DNA of 64,000 nt from Ptychodera flava (Eukaryota > Hemichordata > Enteropneusta > Ptychoderidae). Positions 36,385 to 48,605 of the stretch are shown in pieces. Under the pieces are notes generated by a model. The model searched no databases. It worked only from the letters and a program-made list of their open reading frames with translations, and had not been told where the DNA came from. The stretch is from positions 6,935,501 to 6,999,500 of the forward strand of contig NC_091935.1 in NCBI RefSeq assembly GCF_041260155.1. Direction: 5' to 3'. How positions within the stretch are numbered: position 1 is the first letter of the stretch; each line of letters opens with the position of its first letter. The position numbers were made by a program, and so were the translations under genes.

Positions 36385-37405
36385 AGCTACTGTAGACTAT
36401 AGTCTATAGAAGCTATTGGGTATCCGTCTGTCGTCAGTCTGTATGTATGTATGTATGTCCATTTGTTAGGATGTCCATCCACTCAAATATATTGAGAACC
36501 GCCGTACTTACCGACATTTGATGTTATATGTAAAATATGATTATGACAAAATATCTTTGTTTTTTGATTTTGATGAAAATATGCGAATTAGCTCAAAAAA
36601 AAAACATTTTTGGTAAAAAATGTTCATAACAGCTCATCAGATAGCTTTGATATTTGGTGTACAGGTCCTTACGTAGATTTTTTCAAATTGTGATGAAATA
36701 GGCAAATTCGTATTTCTAATGCAATATTTATCATTTTTGGTCAACATTTTTTTTCACAAAAATCATTTGTCTTATAGCTTTGATGTTAGGTATGCAGCTT
36801 CATAGGGATGATCAAAATGTGATATATTGAAATTGTTGTAAAATCTACAATTTTGTATTTTTTGGGCAGTTTTTTTTTTTTCCATTTTTGGTTAAAAAAT
36901 TTATTTATCAAAAACTACTTTTCTGATTTGGTGTACAGGTTCCTACACATTAACTTAATGTGACATCAGAATTTTGATGAAATCTGTTATTTTGTATTTT
37001 TTAGGCTATTTTGCCATTTTTGGTCAAAAAAATTGTTTCTCAAAAAGTGCTCGTCTGATACCCTTTTATATTTTGTATACAGGTTCCTAGGATTTATCTT
37101 AATGTGATATATTGATATTATGATGAAATCTTCAATTTTGTATTTTTCAGCTTATTTTGCCAATTTTGGTCAGGCTATCCTGAAATGAGTTATCACAGAT
37201 ATCCACCTTCATCAAAATGTGTAACAAATAGTTATTCCCTACACAACACAGTGGAGCTCTATCGGCTTTTAGGTTGCTTGTTTCTTAAAAACTGCTGGTC
37301 AGACAGCTTTGATATTTGTTATAAAGGTCTCTTAGGATGACCTTAGTGAGATAAATTTCATACAGTCAAGAAATACTTGATTTTGTATCTATGTCTATAG
37401 TAGCT
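36385..37405. repeat. Dispersed element with degenerate tandem units (family B)
   Basis: It begins AGCTACTGTAGACTATAG, has a TGTATG microsatellite, then units of about 135-150 bp that share GGTGTACAGGT(C/T)CCTA, GATGAAAT and TTTTTGGTCAAAAAA. It ends near GTCTATAGTAGCTT, which partly mirrors the start. Non-coding. Confidence 0.7.
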
Positions 37406-37460
37406 TCAGGGACATTGGCCCTATGTTTAATGTTTGTTAAAATACAGAAAACATGGATAT

Positions 37461-38585
37461 TTTGTTTTTTTAATTTTATTTATTTAAACTTTATTTATTA
37501 ATCTCGATAACTCCATAGGTAACGAAAACCTCTTTTCATGGAGGTCGAGACACAAAAAGACATAAAACACAAATACAATCAAACATTAAAAGAGACACAG
37601 TACAAATCACGCAAGAAATGATAAAGTGCATGAGAAAACAGTTTTGATGTACTTGGTTAATAAATAATCATGACAAGCCTTTTTAAAACCATTTACATCT
37701 TCCAGCTCCCTAAGATAAAAAGGTAAATTATTAAATTCAATTGCACTTGTTACTTGAAATGAATTTCTGAAAAAACTCTGTTCTGGCTCTTGGAATGTCT
37801 AAAAGATGCTTTTTTGCAGATCGTAAGTTTCTCGAAGGACGGTATTCGTTAAAAAGTTCATTAACATTGCCTGGTGCGAGCTTTTTCTTAGCTTTAAAAA
37901 CTAGGACCAGCCTGTTTAATTGAATTTTAAAAGCGAGTGGTAACCATCGTAATCTATGATAAAGATCGTTGGTTGGCACACTGGAATCAGTATCAAGAAT
38001 AATACGAATTGCACGTCTTTGTAGACGCTCTAAAATCTGTAAATTAGTATTTGATGTTGAACCCCAAACAATAGAGCAGTAACAAAGGTAAGGTAAAATA
38101 AAACTACAATAAAGTATCTTCCTTGAATGTGGAGTCAAGAATCGCTTGACTCTTGATAAAAGGTATAATTTGGACTTAACTGTAGATTCAATCGATCGGA
38201 TATGGTCAGACCAATCCAATGTATGGTTTATCATGACACCAAGTAGTTTTTCGCTCTTAGCACAGTCTAAATGTATATTTATCAGAAACAGACAGAGACT
38301 GCGCATTCAAGTGAGAACGTTTGCGCGCAGATGCTATTAACATAGACTCTGATTTGTTTGGATTTATAGATAATCTATTGATCAAGCACCAGTCATGCAT
38401 ATTCGTAAGATCTGTGTTGAGTGCCGTCGTAATTTTTGGAATATTATTACCAGTAACATAAATTGTGGTACCATCAGCAAATTATGTAGATTTTGAGTTT
38501 TTCAAATACAGTGGCAAATCATTGACGTAGGTAATGAATAGTAGAGGGCCGAGAATCGATCCCTGTGGAACGCCAACCATTTTGT
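37461..38585 (-). mobile_element. LINE fragment, reverse transcriptase C-terminal part (5'-truncated)
   Basis: On the - strand the fragment starts inside the RT at a [12 protein letters not shown]-type motif (38540-38585), with a FADG in place of the usual (F/Y)ADD catalytic box, then runs LGVMINHTLDWSDHI, CSIVWGSTSN and LERLQRRAIRIIL. The 189-residue frame 38306-37737 covers the thumb and C-terminal part. Frame changes lie between these blocks, so it is dead. An A-rich TAAATAAA tail at 37461-37500 marks the 3' end. It fits the Jockey/CR1-related non-LTR clades. Confidence 0.85.
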
Positions 38586-38935
38586 GTGTTAGAAACTACT
38601 TCAAGTTTTTACAGACCTGCACCTTTTGTTATCAAACAAGGTAATTTCAATAAATTTTTAAAAACAAGTGTAATTGAAGGTAAAACATTGAAGCTGTTTA
38701 TAATTCTTCTTCCCGGTTTCGGATGTACAAAGTACAGTGTATATTCATATGTCAGCCCTGCCCTGCTGCAGTTACAATAAATTACCCTCAGTTCTGTTTT
38801 ATTCATACCGATTACAGTTGCTTTTAATTTTTTTCAGTTCTGCATATTAGCAATAATGTGATGCATCTAAATAAGTGTTTAACAATATCTAGCAAAAGTA
38901 GTTTGGATATTTTGTTAAAATTTTCAAAATTTAAA

Positions 38936-39965
38936 TAATAATAATAATGATATTTATTTCTTACACGCACTACACATACGTCTCAGTGCGATTTACATAT
39001 TTAAAAAAGAAACAAACAAATACTTAAAACCAGCAACAGCAATAGAAGAAAATTAAAACAAACAATGTCAAACTCTGTCAACACCTGTACCATTCTCGTA
39101 CAATAAACAAAAGACGGTGATAAAAAAATTTTAAAAAATTAATTGATAAAAATAAAATAAAACAAAAGACGGTGATAAAAATAAATTATGAAAGCAGCAG
39201 AATGAATTTAACAGTCCTAGTTAAAAAATCCCAGTTAAAAACCATACAGAAGATCCTAAAAACTCAATCACAAATAGCACTGATTAAAAAGATGAGTTTT
39301 TAAAAGACGTTTAAAACAGTCAACAGATCTGGCGTTGCGAATCACTGGCGGCAGCGAATTCCACAGAGCAGGTGCACAAACAGAGAATGCTCTCTGCCTG
39401 TATGCCTTATTAAAGTTTCCATAAGGTGGCAAAGAGTCAGCTGATCTGAGATCTCTCACTGGGGTGTAAATTTCAAGCAAATCAATTAAATAAGGTGGTG
39501 CGAAACGATGAATGGTTTTATAGGTAGTTAACAAAATTTTGAATTTGATGCGAGCACCAACCGGCAGCCAGTGCAGATCAATGAGAACAGGTGTGATGTG
39601 ATCGAATTTCCGAGTCCGGGAGACGAGACGAGCCGCAGCATTTTGAAGTGATTGTAGGCGATCCAGCTGAGTCTTATTAACACCATACAGGAGACAATTG
39701 CAATAATCAAGCTGAGACGTAAAGAATGCATGAACCATCTTTTCCGTTGTAGGTTTGTCCAATAATGGGTGGATCTTGCCAATTCTAGATAGTGCGTAGA
39801 AACCTTTCCTGCAGACATGGCTAATATCAGAAGCAGAACCGTCGTTGTTGAGCTTAACACCAAGATTGCGAACTGAAGTGGACGGGGCAATATCAAACTC
39901 GCCTATCCTAAGGCTGGAAATTTTCACCACATCTGATCTCAGGCGTGACGACAACTGAATCACCT
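38936..39965 (-). mobile_element. LINE fragment, ORF2 C-terminal end with (ATT)n tail (5'-truncated)
   Basis: The frame 39963-39268 has NLGVKLNNDG, LDYCNCLLYGV, LQNAAARLVSRTRK, LHWLPVGARIKFKILL, APALWNSLPPVIRNA and FKRLLKTHLFNQCYL, typical of the end of ORF2 in L2/CR1/Daphne-like LINEs. About 330 bp of 3' UTR follow and end in (ATT)n at 38936-38950. The reading frame is intact over 231 codons, so this copy is younger than its neighbour, but it lacks the catalytic core. Confidence 0.88.
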
Positions 39966-39989
39966 CTTAAAGCGTCAAGTAACCATAAA

Positions 39990-41000
39990 CATAGCATTAA
40001 TGACACTTTGCTCACAATAAGTTCAATGTGGCAGACCAGAGTTTGCCCTGGGAACGTGCACACCAAGTTTCAAAGCAATTGGACAAGCGATTCAAGAGAA
40101 AATAATTTTTTGACCAAAAATGGGAAAAACTGCCCCAAAAATACAAATATGAAAATTTCACCACAATTTGAAGACACTCAACTAAGGTTGCCTCTAGGTA
40201 CATGCATACTGAGTTTCAAAGCAATCAAAATGTTAATTCAGAGAAAATGATTTTTTGACCAAAATGCAAAAAATTGCCGAAAAATTCAAATATGAAATTA
40301 TCACCACAATTTAAAGAAATCTGACAGAAGACAACCCTAGGATCAAGAGCATCAAGTATCAAAGCAATCCAAGTAGAACTTTTTGAGAAAATGATTTTTG
40401 ACCAAAAAAAGGGAATATTGCCCCAAAAATACCAATATGAAAATGTCAACACAATTTGAAAAAATTTGACAGAGGCTATTCCTAGGATTATCATGCATAT
40501 CAAGTTTCAAGACAATGGACAAGCACTTTCAGAGAAGATTTTTTGACCAAAAAAGGGAAAAATTGCCCCAAAAATACAACTATCAAAATTTCACCATAAT
40601 TTGGACAAATCTAATTTAAGTCATGACCTGCATACCAAGTTTCAACCAACTCTGTTCGGTGGTTACAGAGTTTAAGCAATTTGCAGGATTTTCCTTTTTC
40701 ACCTCATTTGCATATTTTTGACACTGATATGTTCATCTGAACAAATTCACATCTCTACTCCAGGGTGCACCTCTACACCAAAGACTAAGATGGTAAATGC
40801 TGTGGTTCAGGAAATTTTGATGTGGATGGACATACTAACATACATACATACATACATACATACATACATACATACATACGTACATACGTACGTACGTACA
40901 TACATACATACATACATACATACATACATACATACACCACCAACCTACCATATAAGCTCTCTTTGGTATATGTATATAGGCCTATACCAAATGTGATCTA
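39990..41000. repeat. Dispersed element with about 150-bp tandem units (family C)
   Basis: Four or five degenerate units share CCAAGTTTCAAAGCAAT, TTTTTTGACCAAAAA, TTGCCCCAAAAATAC and TTCACCACAATTTG. They lead into CACCTCATTTGCATATTTTTG, a long CATA/CGTA microsatellite (about 40838-40935) and CCATATAAGCTCTCTTTGG. A partial extra unit follows at 41150-41225. The 17457-18290 copy shares the right-hand half. Confidence 0.75.
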
Positions 41001-41476
41001 AAAATCACATTCTGGATGTTCTCCAAATGCCATACTTTTTGGAAACAAGTTATGACAAACTGAAGAGTCATATTGTCTGAGAAAAGTTAGCATGCAAATC
41101 TCTCTTATTTCCACTGGGGAAAATCGATATCCTTTTGTTTCACCAAAATTTGGATAAATCCCATGACCTGCATACCAAGTTTCAACCAAATCTGTTTTGT
41201 GGTTACAGAGTTTAATCAGTTTGCAGGATCAACAAGTACAGGAAATCATTTCTCTACTTTCCAAACTATTATTATGTGGAAAATTTTACAAAAATGCTAT
41301 GTCCTCTCTCAATCAAGTATATTTTTCAAAATCATTTAAAATGCGAGTACATTTATTATTCTGTATTATTCACAATCTGTGGAAAATTTTACAAAAATGA
41401 TATCTCCCATGTGCTTATAAGTACTTTTTCAATTTTCAATTTTTTTTAAATTCACCGAGGATTGCAGGACAAATCA

Positions 41477-41683
41477 CTATGAACCATGGGATATCTCCAG
41501 TTCTGTCATTCTGCCCTCTTCTGGCCATTCTCGCAGGCCAGAGCGATAATTTCCGCTCCGCTGACCTCCGCAAAAATCAAAATCAAATTTTCGGCGTTGG
41601 GTGATAAGACTCGCCGAAGAGGGCGTGGTGTACGACGATGTCTTCTGGCATATGGCAGCCCGTGCCCATATAATTAAAGTCAT
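41477..41683 (-). CDS. Uncharacterised frame sharing a peptide with 60558-60828
   Basis: The frame contains FDFDFCGGQRSGNYRSGL and ends at a stop in 41477-41479. The same reading frame at 60.7 kb gives YDFCVGQRSGNYGLTREN. About 60 bp are alike at the DNA level too (GGTCAGCGGAGCGGAAATTAT). This could be a dispersed repeat that happens to be open, or exons of one gene family. Confidence 0.3.
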   Translation of the reverse strand: MTLIIWARAAICQKTSSYTTPSSASLITQRRKFDFDFCGGQRSGNYRSGLREWPEEGRMTELEISHGS

Positions 41684-42178
41684 TGTAATCTTGAAGGTAG
41701 AGAAACCGTGGGTAGTGGGGAGTTCTGTCCATTTCTTTATTTTTCATTCCTCCGTACACAAAGTTTGTTGAAAATGAAAACGCAAGTGCTAATTAGTGTT
41801 GGGTGCAAGCGTTGTCCGGGCGTGTCTCCGGTGTATTAAGCCGTGGTCTTACCACTGCACAGGGAAGCCAGGATCAAAATAAACACTCAAATAAATAAAT
41901 AAACTAATTAATTAACTGAGATTCCCTCATTACATGCAGAGTCCCTCATCAATACATTACTGAACAACACATGAAACTTATTCAAGATGTGTCGTAAGTC
42001 TCACTAGTACTCACTTAAACTTCCACAACTAATAAGGATGCAACTTCAAGGCCGCCCATGCCATCATGGTCGATGACGTAATTTTTTCCTACCTCAAATA
42101 AAATTAATACTGTCTCACCGCCGAATACTAAAAATCCATACCAGTTTGGAAGAACATGAATGGGGTTCAAATATTTAC

Positions 42179-42352
42179 CGTGTAAAATGAATGTGCGATC
42201 AACAGGATCAATAAGAAAGTAAATTTCCGGCGATTTCTAAAGTCACGTTGATAGCATTTCTCAGCAATCTGATTTAAATCCGATGTGGAGATGGGTCTTT
42301 TTTGTGTGTGCAGTCCTCGGGACAGTAGTACAAGCGTAAGAGACCGAGCCAT
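42179..42352 (-). CDS. Uncharacterised first exon, possible mitochondrial-targeted membrane protein
   Basis: ATG at 42352 in a good context (TAGAGATGG) opens MARSLTLVLLSRGLHTQKR, then DLNQIAEKCYQRDFRNRRK and a hydrophobic FTFLLILLIAHSFYT, before a good donor (ACG|GTAAAT at 42179/42178). Arg/Ser/Leu-rich start, few acidic residues early, then one membrane segment: this fits a mitochondrial presequence plus a transmembrane helix. No downstream exon could be fixed; 41683-41477 is in a compatible phase but unproven. Confidence 0.4.
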
Positions 42353-42364
42353 CTCTACTGTCGG

Positions 42365-42630
42365 ATTTTGATCAGATTGCATTTCTCAGTTCCCGTTTCT
42401 GCTCGTCTCGCACACAGGTCCGTGGAGTTGCCGTGTAGTTACATATGTATACCGGTACCACTAGTTTAAAACTGCATGACAACTCCACGTACCTGTGGTC
42501 TCGCATGCCTGACCTCGAACCTGCGTTTGCAGATGATTGGCACACCAAGTGCGCCACGAGCGGCGAAGCCGCCAGCTTGGAGTAACCGCATGCATACATA
42601 CATACATACATACATACATACATACTTTCA
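42365..42630. repeat. Small inverted repeat followed by a CATA microsatellite
   Basis: ACAGGTCCGTGGAGTTGCCGTG (about 42415-42436) pairs imperfectly with CATGACAACTCCACGTACCTGT (about 42475-42496). A CATA run follows at 42591-42625. Confidence 0.5.
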
Positions 42631-42664
42631 TACTGTTTGTGATGTACCCGTCAACAATACCTTA

Positions 42665-43803
42665 GGGAGCCTTCAGTAATTACAGGGGGTGGGCCAGGGG
42701 GAATTGGGGGAGGGTCACTTTTTAGAAAACACTTCAAGGGGGAGGGTCACTTTTTATAAACCTATCTTGGGGGGAGGGTCACTTTTGACAGAAGCTGATT
42801 TTATGGCCAAAACTTTGATTGTCCATGTGATATTTCTTGAATTGGAAATCACCAACAAAATACGTACACATTATAGACCGCCATGCATAGTGAATTGACA
42901 TTTCGGTGAAATTCCAAAATCAAATTTCTTACACAACCATGGACTTGTAACCACTCTAGTCTAATCAAGAACAATAACCTAAATAATCAAGCATACATAA
43001 ATGCACAGATTTATCTAATTTTGTACAGAAAAAAAATTATTCATAGTTTCATCATAGACCGCAATGCATAGTGAATCGACATTTCAGTAAAATTCCAAAA
43101 TCAAATTTCTTGCACAACCATAGACTTGTAACGACTCAAGTCGAATCAAGAACATTAACATTAATAATCAAGAGTACACAAATGCAAAGATTTACCTGGT
43201 TTTGTATTGGAAAAAACTATTCATAATTTCATCATAGACACCATAAATAGTGAACCAACTTTTTAGATGAAATTCAGAAATCAATTTCTTTTACACAAAT
43301 GCACCTTTTACTTCCCTATTCAAGCAAAGTCCATTTAAATACATTATCAAACATATATAATATACAGATATAGCATGTTTTGTTGAGGGAAAATTGTCAA
43401 TAATTTGCCTGATAGACTCCCATGTATTATGATTTGATATTTTTGGATGAAGCACTAAATCAGCCACATCCTGCCTTCTTATAGTTGCACAAAATATGGT
43501 GACCCTCCCTCAAATGTATGAAATACCATATCTCTTCAAAAATTCTTGCGGGATAAGTTGCGACTGACCCTCCAAAAACACTAGCCCTCCCCTTTGTAAT
43601 TTGTCCCTAACATAACAATTGAACCAATTGTTATGTAAATTACCTGATACTGTTTTAGTTATTCCTTGGGAGAATACCGCAGTGTTGGGGGGGGGGGGGT
43701 TTCAAGTTTTAGAATGTCGGACAAGGGGGAGGGTCACATTTTACGGTACAGGTGTGCGCGAAATTTCCCCGGCCAGCCCCCCTGTAATTACTGACGGCTC
43801 TCT
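42665..43803. mobile_element. TA-flanked G/C-rich inverted-repeat element (family D, short copy)
   Basis: The ends GGGAGCCTTCAGTAATTACAG and its mirror (GTAATTACTGACGGCTCTC) and the internal GGGGGAGGGTCAC blocks match the 31961-33321 copy in inverted orientation. It has one fewer internal unit and a run of about 13 G near 43687. TA lies on both sides. Confidence 0.83.
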
Positions 43804-44062
43804 TAGAGGGAGCGTTTGGTTAGGATGGCCGGGAGTGGGCCAGCAAATTCTTCCTGTGCACCAGTCAAACTAGGTAGTAACTCCCTCGTACCAATTGCCC
43901 CAAAAATTGATGAACCCCCTTTAAGGATGACAAAAATTTCATGACAACCCCATTGCTTGAGTAAGCATTGATCCAATTTTGAATCGTATATTAAACACTG
44001 GCCATTACCGGCGTAGATACAATATAACATCAGTGGAAAATATTTTTTCCCAAGACCCTGCT

Positions 44063-44214
44063 CTACTTCCAGAACTTGTACATATTATACTGTGGAAGGG
44101 TATCAGTTTGTTTATTATACTGTGTCTTTGAAGGTTCAAAAAGTTCTTCATCACTTGTATTGCTGCCAATTTCATGGATTACAACATCATCATCATCTTC
44201 CTCGGCAAAAAGGT
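44063..44214 (-). CDS. Possible last exon of an unrecognised gene (acidic)
   Basis: An acceptor-like CTCAG is followed by an open frame LFAEEDDDDVVIHEIGSN... of 49 residues ending in TAG. The strong acidic bias is hard to get from the AT-rich background. A second open stretch on the same strand (about 44410-44239, GASLNRYFIHQGLSNKGNKG) lies just upstream but cannot be spliced to it across the short gap. Unassigned; could be a gene relic. Confidence 0.3.
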
Positions 44215-44595
44215 CTGAGTGTTACGTCACTATCACTGTCATTCTACGTATTTTGAACAGTTTCCAAATAATTTATGGTCTTTCTCCAAGATTCCGTGTT
44301 TTTCTCTCCTGAGTACATCACAGGTAACTGCTTTGATTTTGTCTCCTTTGTTCCCTTTGTTTGACAGACCTTGATGAATGAAGTATCTGTTTAGACTGGC
44401 TCCCAGACACGTGGCTTTTCTTGACTCTCATGCGAATACTTTATACGTTCACAGAGTAAATATACGTCATTAGCCTTTATGTTATTACGGCCGGGGCCGG
44501 GGGTGGGCCGGCATAATCCACTGGGGGGAGTCACCTTGAATTTGAATTTAAAAACTGCAGGGGGGGGGGGTTATGTATTTTTCAAACAGCACAGA

Positions 44596-44700
44596 ACGGC
44601 GACGTCTTCTTGTGCGTAAGCGGTATTCTCTCGCTGTCGCCTCTCACCGACAGCGAGAGAATACCGCGTACGCACCTGACGCACAAGAAGACGTCGCCGT
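44596..44700. repeat. G/C-rich hairpin
   Basis: ACGGCGACGTCTTCTTGTGCG pairs with CGCACAAGAAGACGTCGCCGT, and the inner GCGGTATTCTCTCGCTGTCG pairs with CGACAGCGAGAGAATACCGC around an 8-base loop. A bulge of about 10 bases is present on the right arm. Confidence 0.85.
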
Positions 44701-45342
44701 ACTCTACATCTGATTTTAATCAGATTGTCGATTTTCATGAGTATCCTTGTTCTTGATCAAGCACTTTTTACCATAGCCCATTTAGCTTCTCTTTACCTCC
44801 AGGAGCGGTGGGTGCTGAGGCCTGTACGTAAATTGGCTATTTGACCCATTCATGACCTTATGTCCTGGCATCTTTGATGATATAAGGGAATTCCAAATGC
44901 AAAATTTTCCTCTGAAAATGCACCTATGTGAAAAGGCAAAATTTCGCTCGAAGTGAGACCCGGTTGAAATGTGGTTGAAGGTATTAACAGAGTTCAACCT
45001 GGTAGACGTATATCAACAGAAAATACCAGAATGTGTGGTCCAAAAGGGATCACGGAAATGGCCATGTAGGTTTTGGTTCAATGCCTGTTGAGAAATACAC
45101 GATATGTACATTATATGTACAAGAACTGAACAACCACTTGTCTCTAGAAGAAGGCTGTGATCATGATGGGTTGTATAATATACATAATTGAAGGGACTGA
45201 CATGCTGTTTGATAAAACAATAATTCCATTCTTCGTAGAAGAATTGAAGTATAGTCTCACTTTGCTTCTGACCGTACAATTATAAATAAGTCGTCGGGAT
45301 GTTTCCTAGCGTGTTTGACTTTCAGACCTCTCGCTGCTTTGT

Positions 45343-47372
45343 TAGTCCCCACAGACAAAGACATTGACCTATGTCAAGGACATTGACCTATGTCATACAT
45401 GTGCACATCAATTTGTTTTTATGATATGCAGCAGTATCATGTCAATTAACTTCTGATTTGCATATTTAATTAATGTTCGTAATTAAGCTAATATGTTAAG
45501 AAATAGTACATCAAATTTCATGAAACTTGGTACAGATGTATTATTGACCTCGTATTGCTTTAACAGTCAATAGAGACATTTATCAGAGCCATGTTAATTC
45601 ATTTGTAATTTGCATATGAACTTTCCTGTTTAGAGTGTTCTGTCCTGAAATACTGCATCAAATTTGATGAAACTTTTAACAGATGTTGATCTCAAAGTGT
45701 TGTAATACAATTCAATCACACTTAGCAGTATCGTTTAAAGTAATTGCTAAGTTGCATATACATAATGAATTTTTGTTTTTAGGGTGAAGGATGTCCAAAA
45801 GCACTGCATCAAACTTTATGATAATTTGTCAGTGTTGTGATAGGATACAAAACTGTTTGGCAACATCCCGTTAATTAATTATTAATTAAGGAAAAAATAT
45901 GTTTGTACAGGAAATTATACTTCAATATTCAAATCCAATAACACATAGATTATTACCTCAAGGTTCAATCCTTGGTACCATTCTTTTCCCTTTTTACATC
46001 AACGACTTGCCTGAATGCTCTCATTACTTTTCATCAAAAGTTGTTGATGACGACACCAACTTTTTTCATGGTTTCCCAAACGATATAGTAGATATAACTG
46101 AAGCAACTGATGAGTTTTCACATGTTGTAAACTGTTGTGAAGCCAACAAACTTACATTAATCAGGATAAAACGAACAAATAGTATGTTCTCATTGCCCCT
46201 CATTAACGTCAGTTTAGTAAAACTGGTTGTATCGACATTCACTTATGTAAGATTAGAGAGGAAGATTATGTACCTTACCTTGAAGTTCATATAGACCATA
46301 ACCTTTCCTGGAAATGACACATTAAGAAAGTTTGCAACCAGATTAGTCCTAAAATTGGTCTCTTTTCTGAACTCAGGTATTTTGTCCAAAAACTTACTCT
46401 TATTCTCTCGTACTACTCCCTTATTCTCCCGCATATTTCTGACTTTCTCGAGGTTTGGGGTAGTACCTACCCTTCCACACTACTTCCTGTTCATAATATG
46501 TCGAAAAACTTAATTGTTAAAGTCATCATGTTCAACCCCCCCCCCCCCGCAAGTCCCAAGTGCATCCCTTTTCAGATAATCAAATATGTTGAACATTCAC
46601 GAACAATTTCGTTTCCGGACAGGAATTTTCATTCGCGATCCTTTGTGTGGCAGACCCCCCCCCCCCCCCACACACACAATTTCTTAGATTACTTTTCTTA
46701 CATCAGTCATCAGTATTATACCAGATCTGTAGCCAGTTCCCACATAATTGTACAAGCTAGACACTAATAAGCTTTGCATTAACCATTTTCTAGCTCCTAT
46801 TCACACTCATTCCTCTTTCAAAAAGAGAACAAATTCCTCATAAGAATTGTGTGTTTTTTTGTAACATCATTTATTTATTGACTTATTTATTTATTTATTT
46901 ATTTATTTATATATTAAGCTATCTATTTATTTATTCTCTGAGATATTTTCTGTTGTATGTACTTTTGTAATACACAGTGAGAGTTTATAACGTGAGGTCG
47001 TGTTACCTCACAAGAATAGCAGCCTTTGTAACTTGCAACCATATATTGTGATGCAATTACAGTTCTTTTAAGTATGGAAATGAATGAATGAATAAATGAA
47101 TGAACGAACGAATGAATGAATGAATGAATGAATGAATGAATGAATGAATAAACTATACTGAACTATACTGACTCATTTAATGACTTTTTTAAAGTAGGGT
47201 GGCAGCCTAGATTGGTTTTATGTTTTCTGAACCCTTGAACTCATTCTCGGCCATTAAGCCACATCTGTATAGCAGAATTTTTAAGACCCATTTTTAGACC
47301 CAATTCATGAAGAGGACTGGTAATCAAAGTACCCAGTCACAAATGTGGACTGAGTCATCATGATGACTTGTT
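45343..47372. repeat. Family A element, copy 2, interrupted by a LINE
   Basis: It starts AGTCCCCACAGACAAAGACA and ends CATGAAGAGGACTGG ... GATGACTTGT, as in 4276-5700. The internal units are much more diverged (CATCAAATTTGATGAAACTT type). The LINE at 45890-47160 lies between. Confidence 0.7.
45890..47160 (+). mobile_element. LINE fragment with RT core piece and microsatellite tail
   Basis: Frame 45899-46294 has LPQGSILGTILFPFYINDLP and VVDDDTNFF, the RT motif-B and (F/Y)xDD regions. Further pieces in other frames follow (SYYSLILPHISDFLEVWGST), so it carries frameshifts and two C-tract expansions. The 3' end holds (ATTT)n near 46867-46915 and (GAAT)n at about 47077-47150. It inserted into a family A repeat. 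Confidence 0.82.
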
Positions 47373-47386
47373 TTACACAGGCTTAA

Positions 47387-47571
47387 AGGTATACAGTCAC
47401 CTGTAATCTAAATATGCCCTTATATGGTCAAAGGGGCGTTCCTTGGTATTCAAAATGCCCATGTGAGGGCGCTGTTTTTAAAAAGCGGACACCCGCTTAA
47501 AATCTGTGATTGGTTAGATTTTCTCTTTCCATGGTAACTGTGGCAAAATTGGAACAGGTGACAGTATACCT
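47387..47571. mobile_element. TTAA-flanked MITE, 185 bp
   Basis: Inverted ends AGGTATACAGTCACCTG / CAGGTGACAGTATACCT are each flanked by TTAA (47383-47386 and 47572-47575), which fits piggyBac-type insertion. It lies just beyond the family A copy. Confidence 0.85.
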
Positions 47572-47575
47572 TTAA

Positions 47576-48605
47576 ATTCGTAAATCACAATTGACCCATG
47601 GACCCGGTAATGTATTACCTTGAATGGAAATGATTATTGGACCAGTTTAATGTCATATTACTATATATAGCTCAGTGTGATGACATTGACCTATTGTGTC
47701 TCAGTCTTTCACTTTCATGCCTCACACAGGGTGAAAAAACTCATTTCTGCAGACCTAAATTTAAAGAAACGTGACATTAATTGATGTTTTATGTCATATT
47801 TATGGCGCATCCCAGCAAACTTGCGGTATGTGTATGTGTGTCATTTATGGAATGACTGCTATGCGGAATTATACAATTTATGGAATTGACGGAAATGTTT
47901 TCAAACGCGCAAATACCTTATATATGTCTACGTAAACACATCACAAAATGAATCATACATATACAAAAAATGTTACGTTTATGTGGAATATATGTGCTAA
48001 TGTTGTCACATTTAATACATTTACGATGTTTTTATGTCGTCTTGAAATATCGGATATATGACAAATTTATTTTTACAGATTTTCTGCGTATTGATTGGAA
48101 ATGTAACACAAAAATGTCGCATAAAGTATACCTATAATTGATATTTACGCCAAATTTATGGTTCATCATTACGGCATTATGCTGCCATAAATGGATTCTT
48201 TACTGTCGCATTTAATGAGCATTTAAACTGGCATATTTGTGTGTGAGTTCTGCATTTCCATGGAAACTGTCGTAAGTGCAATTTAGTGCAACACTATTTC
48301 GGTAAAAAATACTAATCTGATATTGAATATCACAATGTTATTTACATATTAGTATCCCGTTCGTCGTTTAGAAAAATAGTTATGACTCACTTTCCATGGA
48401 AATGCTTTGAAAAAACAGGAATAACATGTTTACATGAATAGCATTAAGTCTTTAATCCTAACAAAATCAAGAAAAGAATCTTATTTGCAATTGCGATAAT
48501 GTCTTGAACATGGCCAAAAACGCATTCTATATATTGGTAAACCTCTATCGATTTTTGCATATTTGTAAATACATAAAAAATTACAATTAACAACAATTCA
48601 CGATA

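Noticed and set aside
40838-40935. Possible CRISPR array or satellite
   Set aside because: It is a CATA microsatellite in an animal genome; there are no regular spacers.
42372-42623. Frame beginning MYVCMYVCMY
   Set aside because: It starts in the CATA microsatellite and runs through an inverted repeat.
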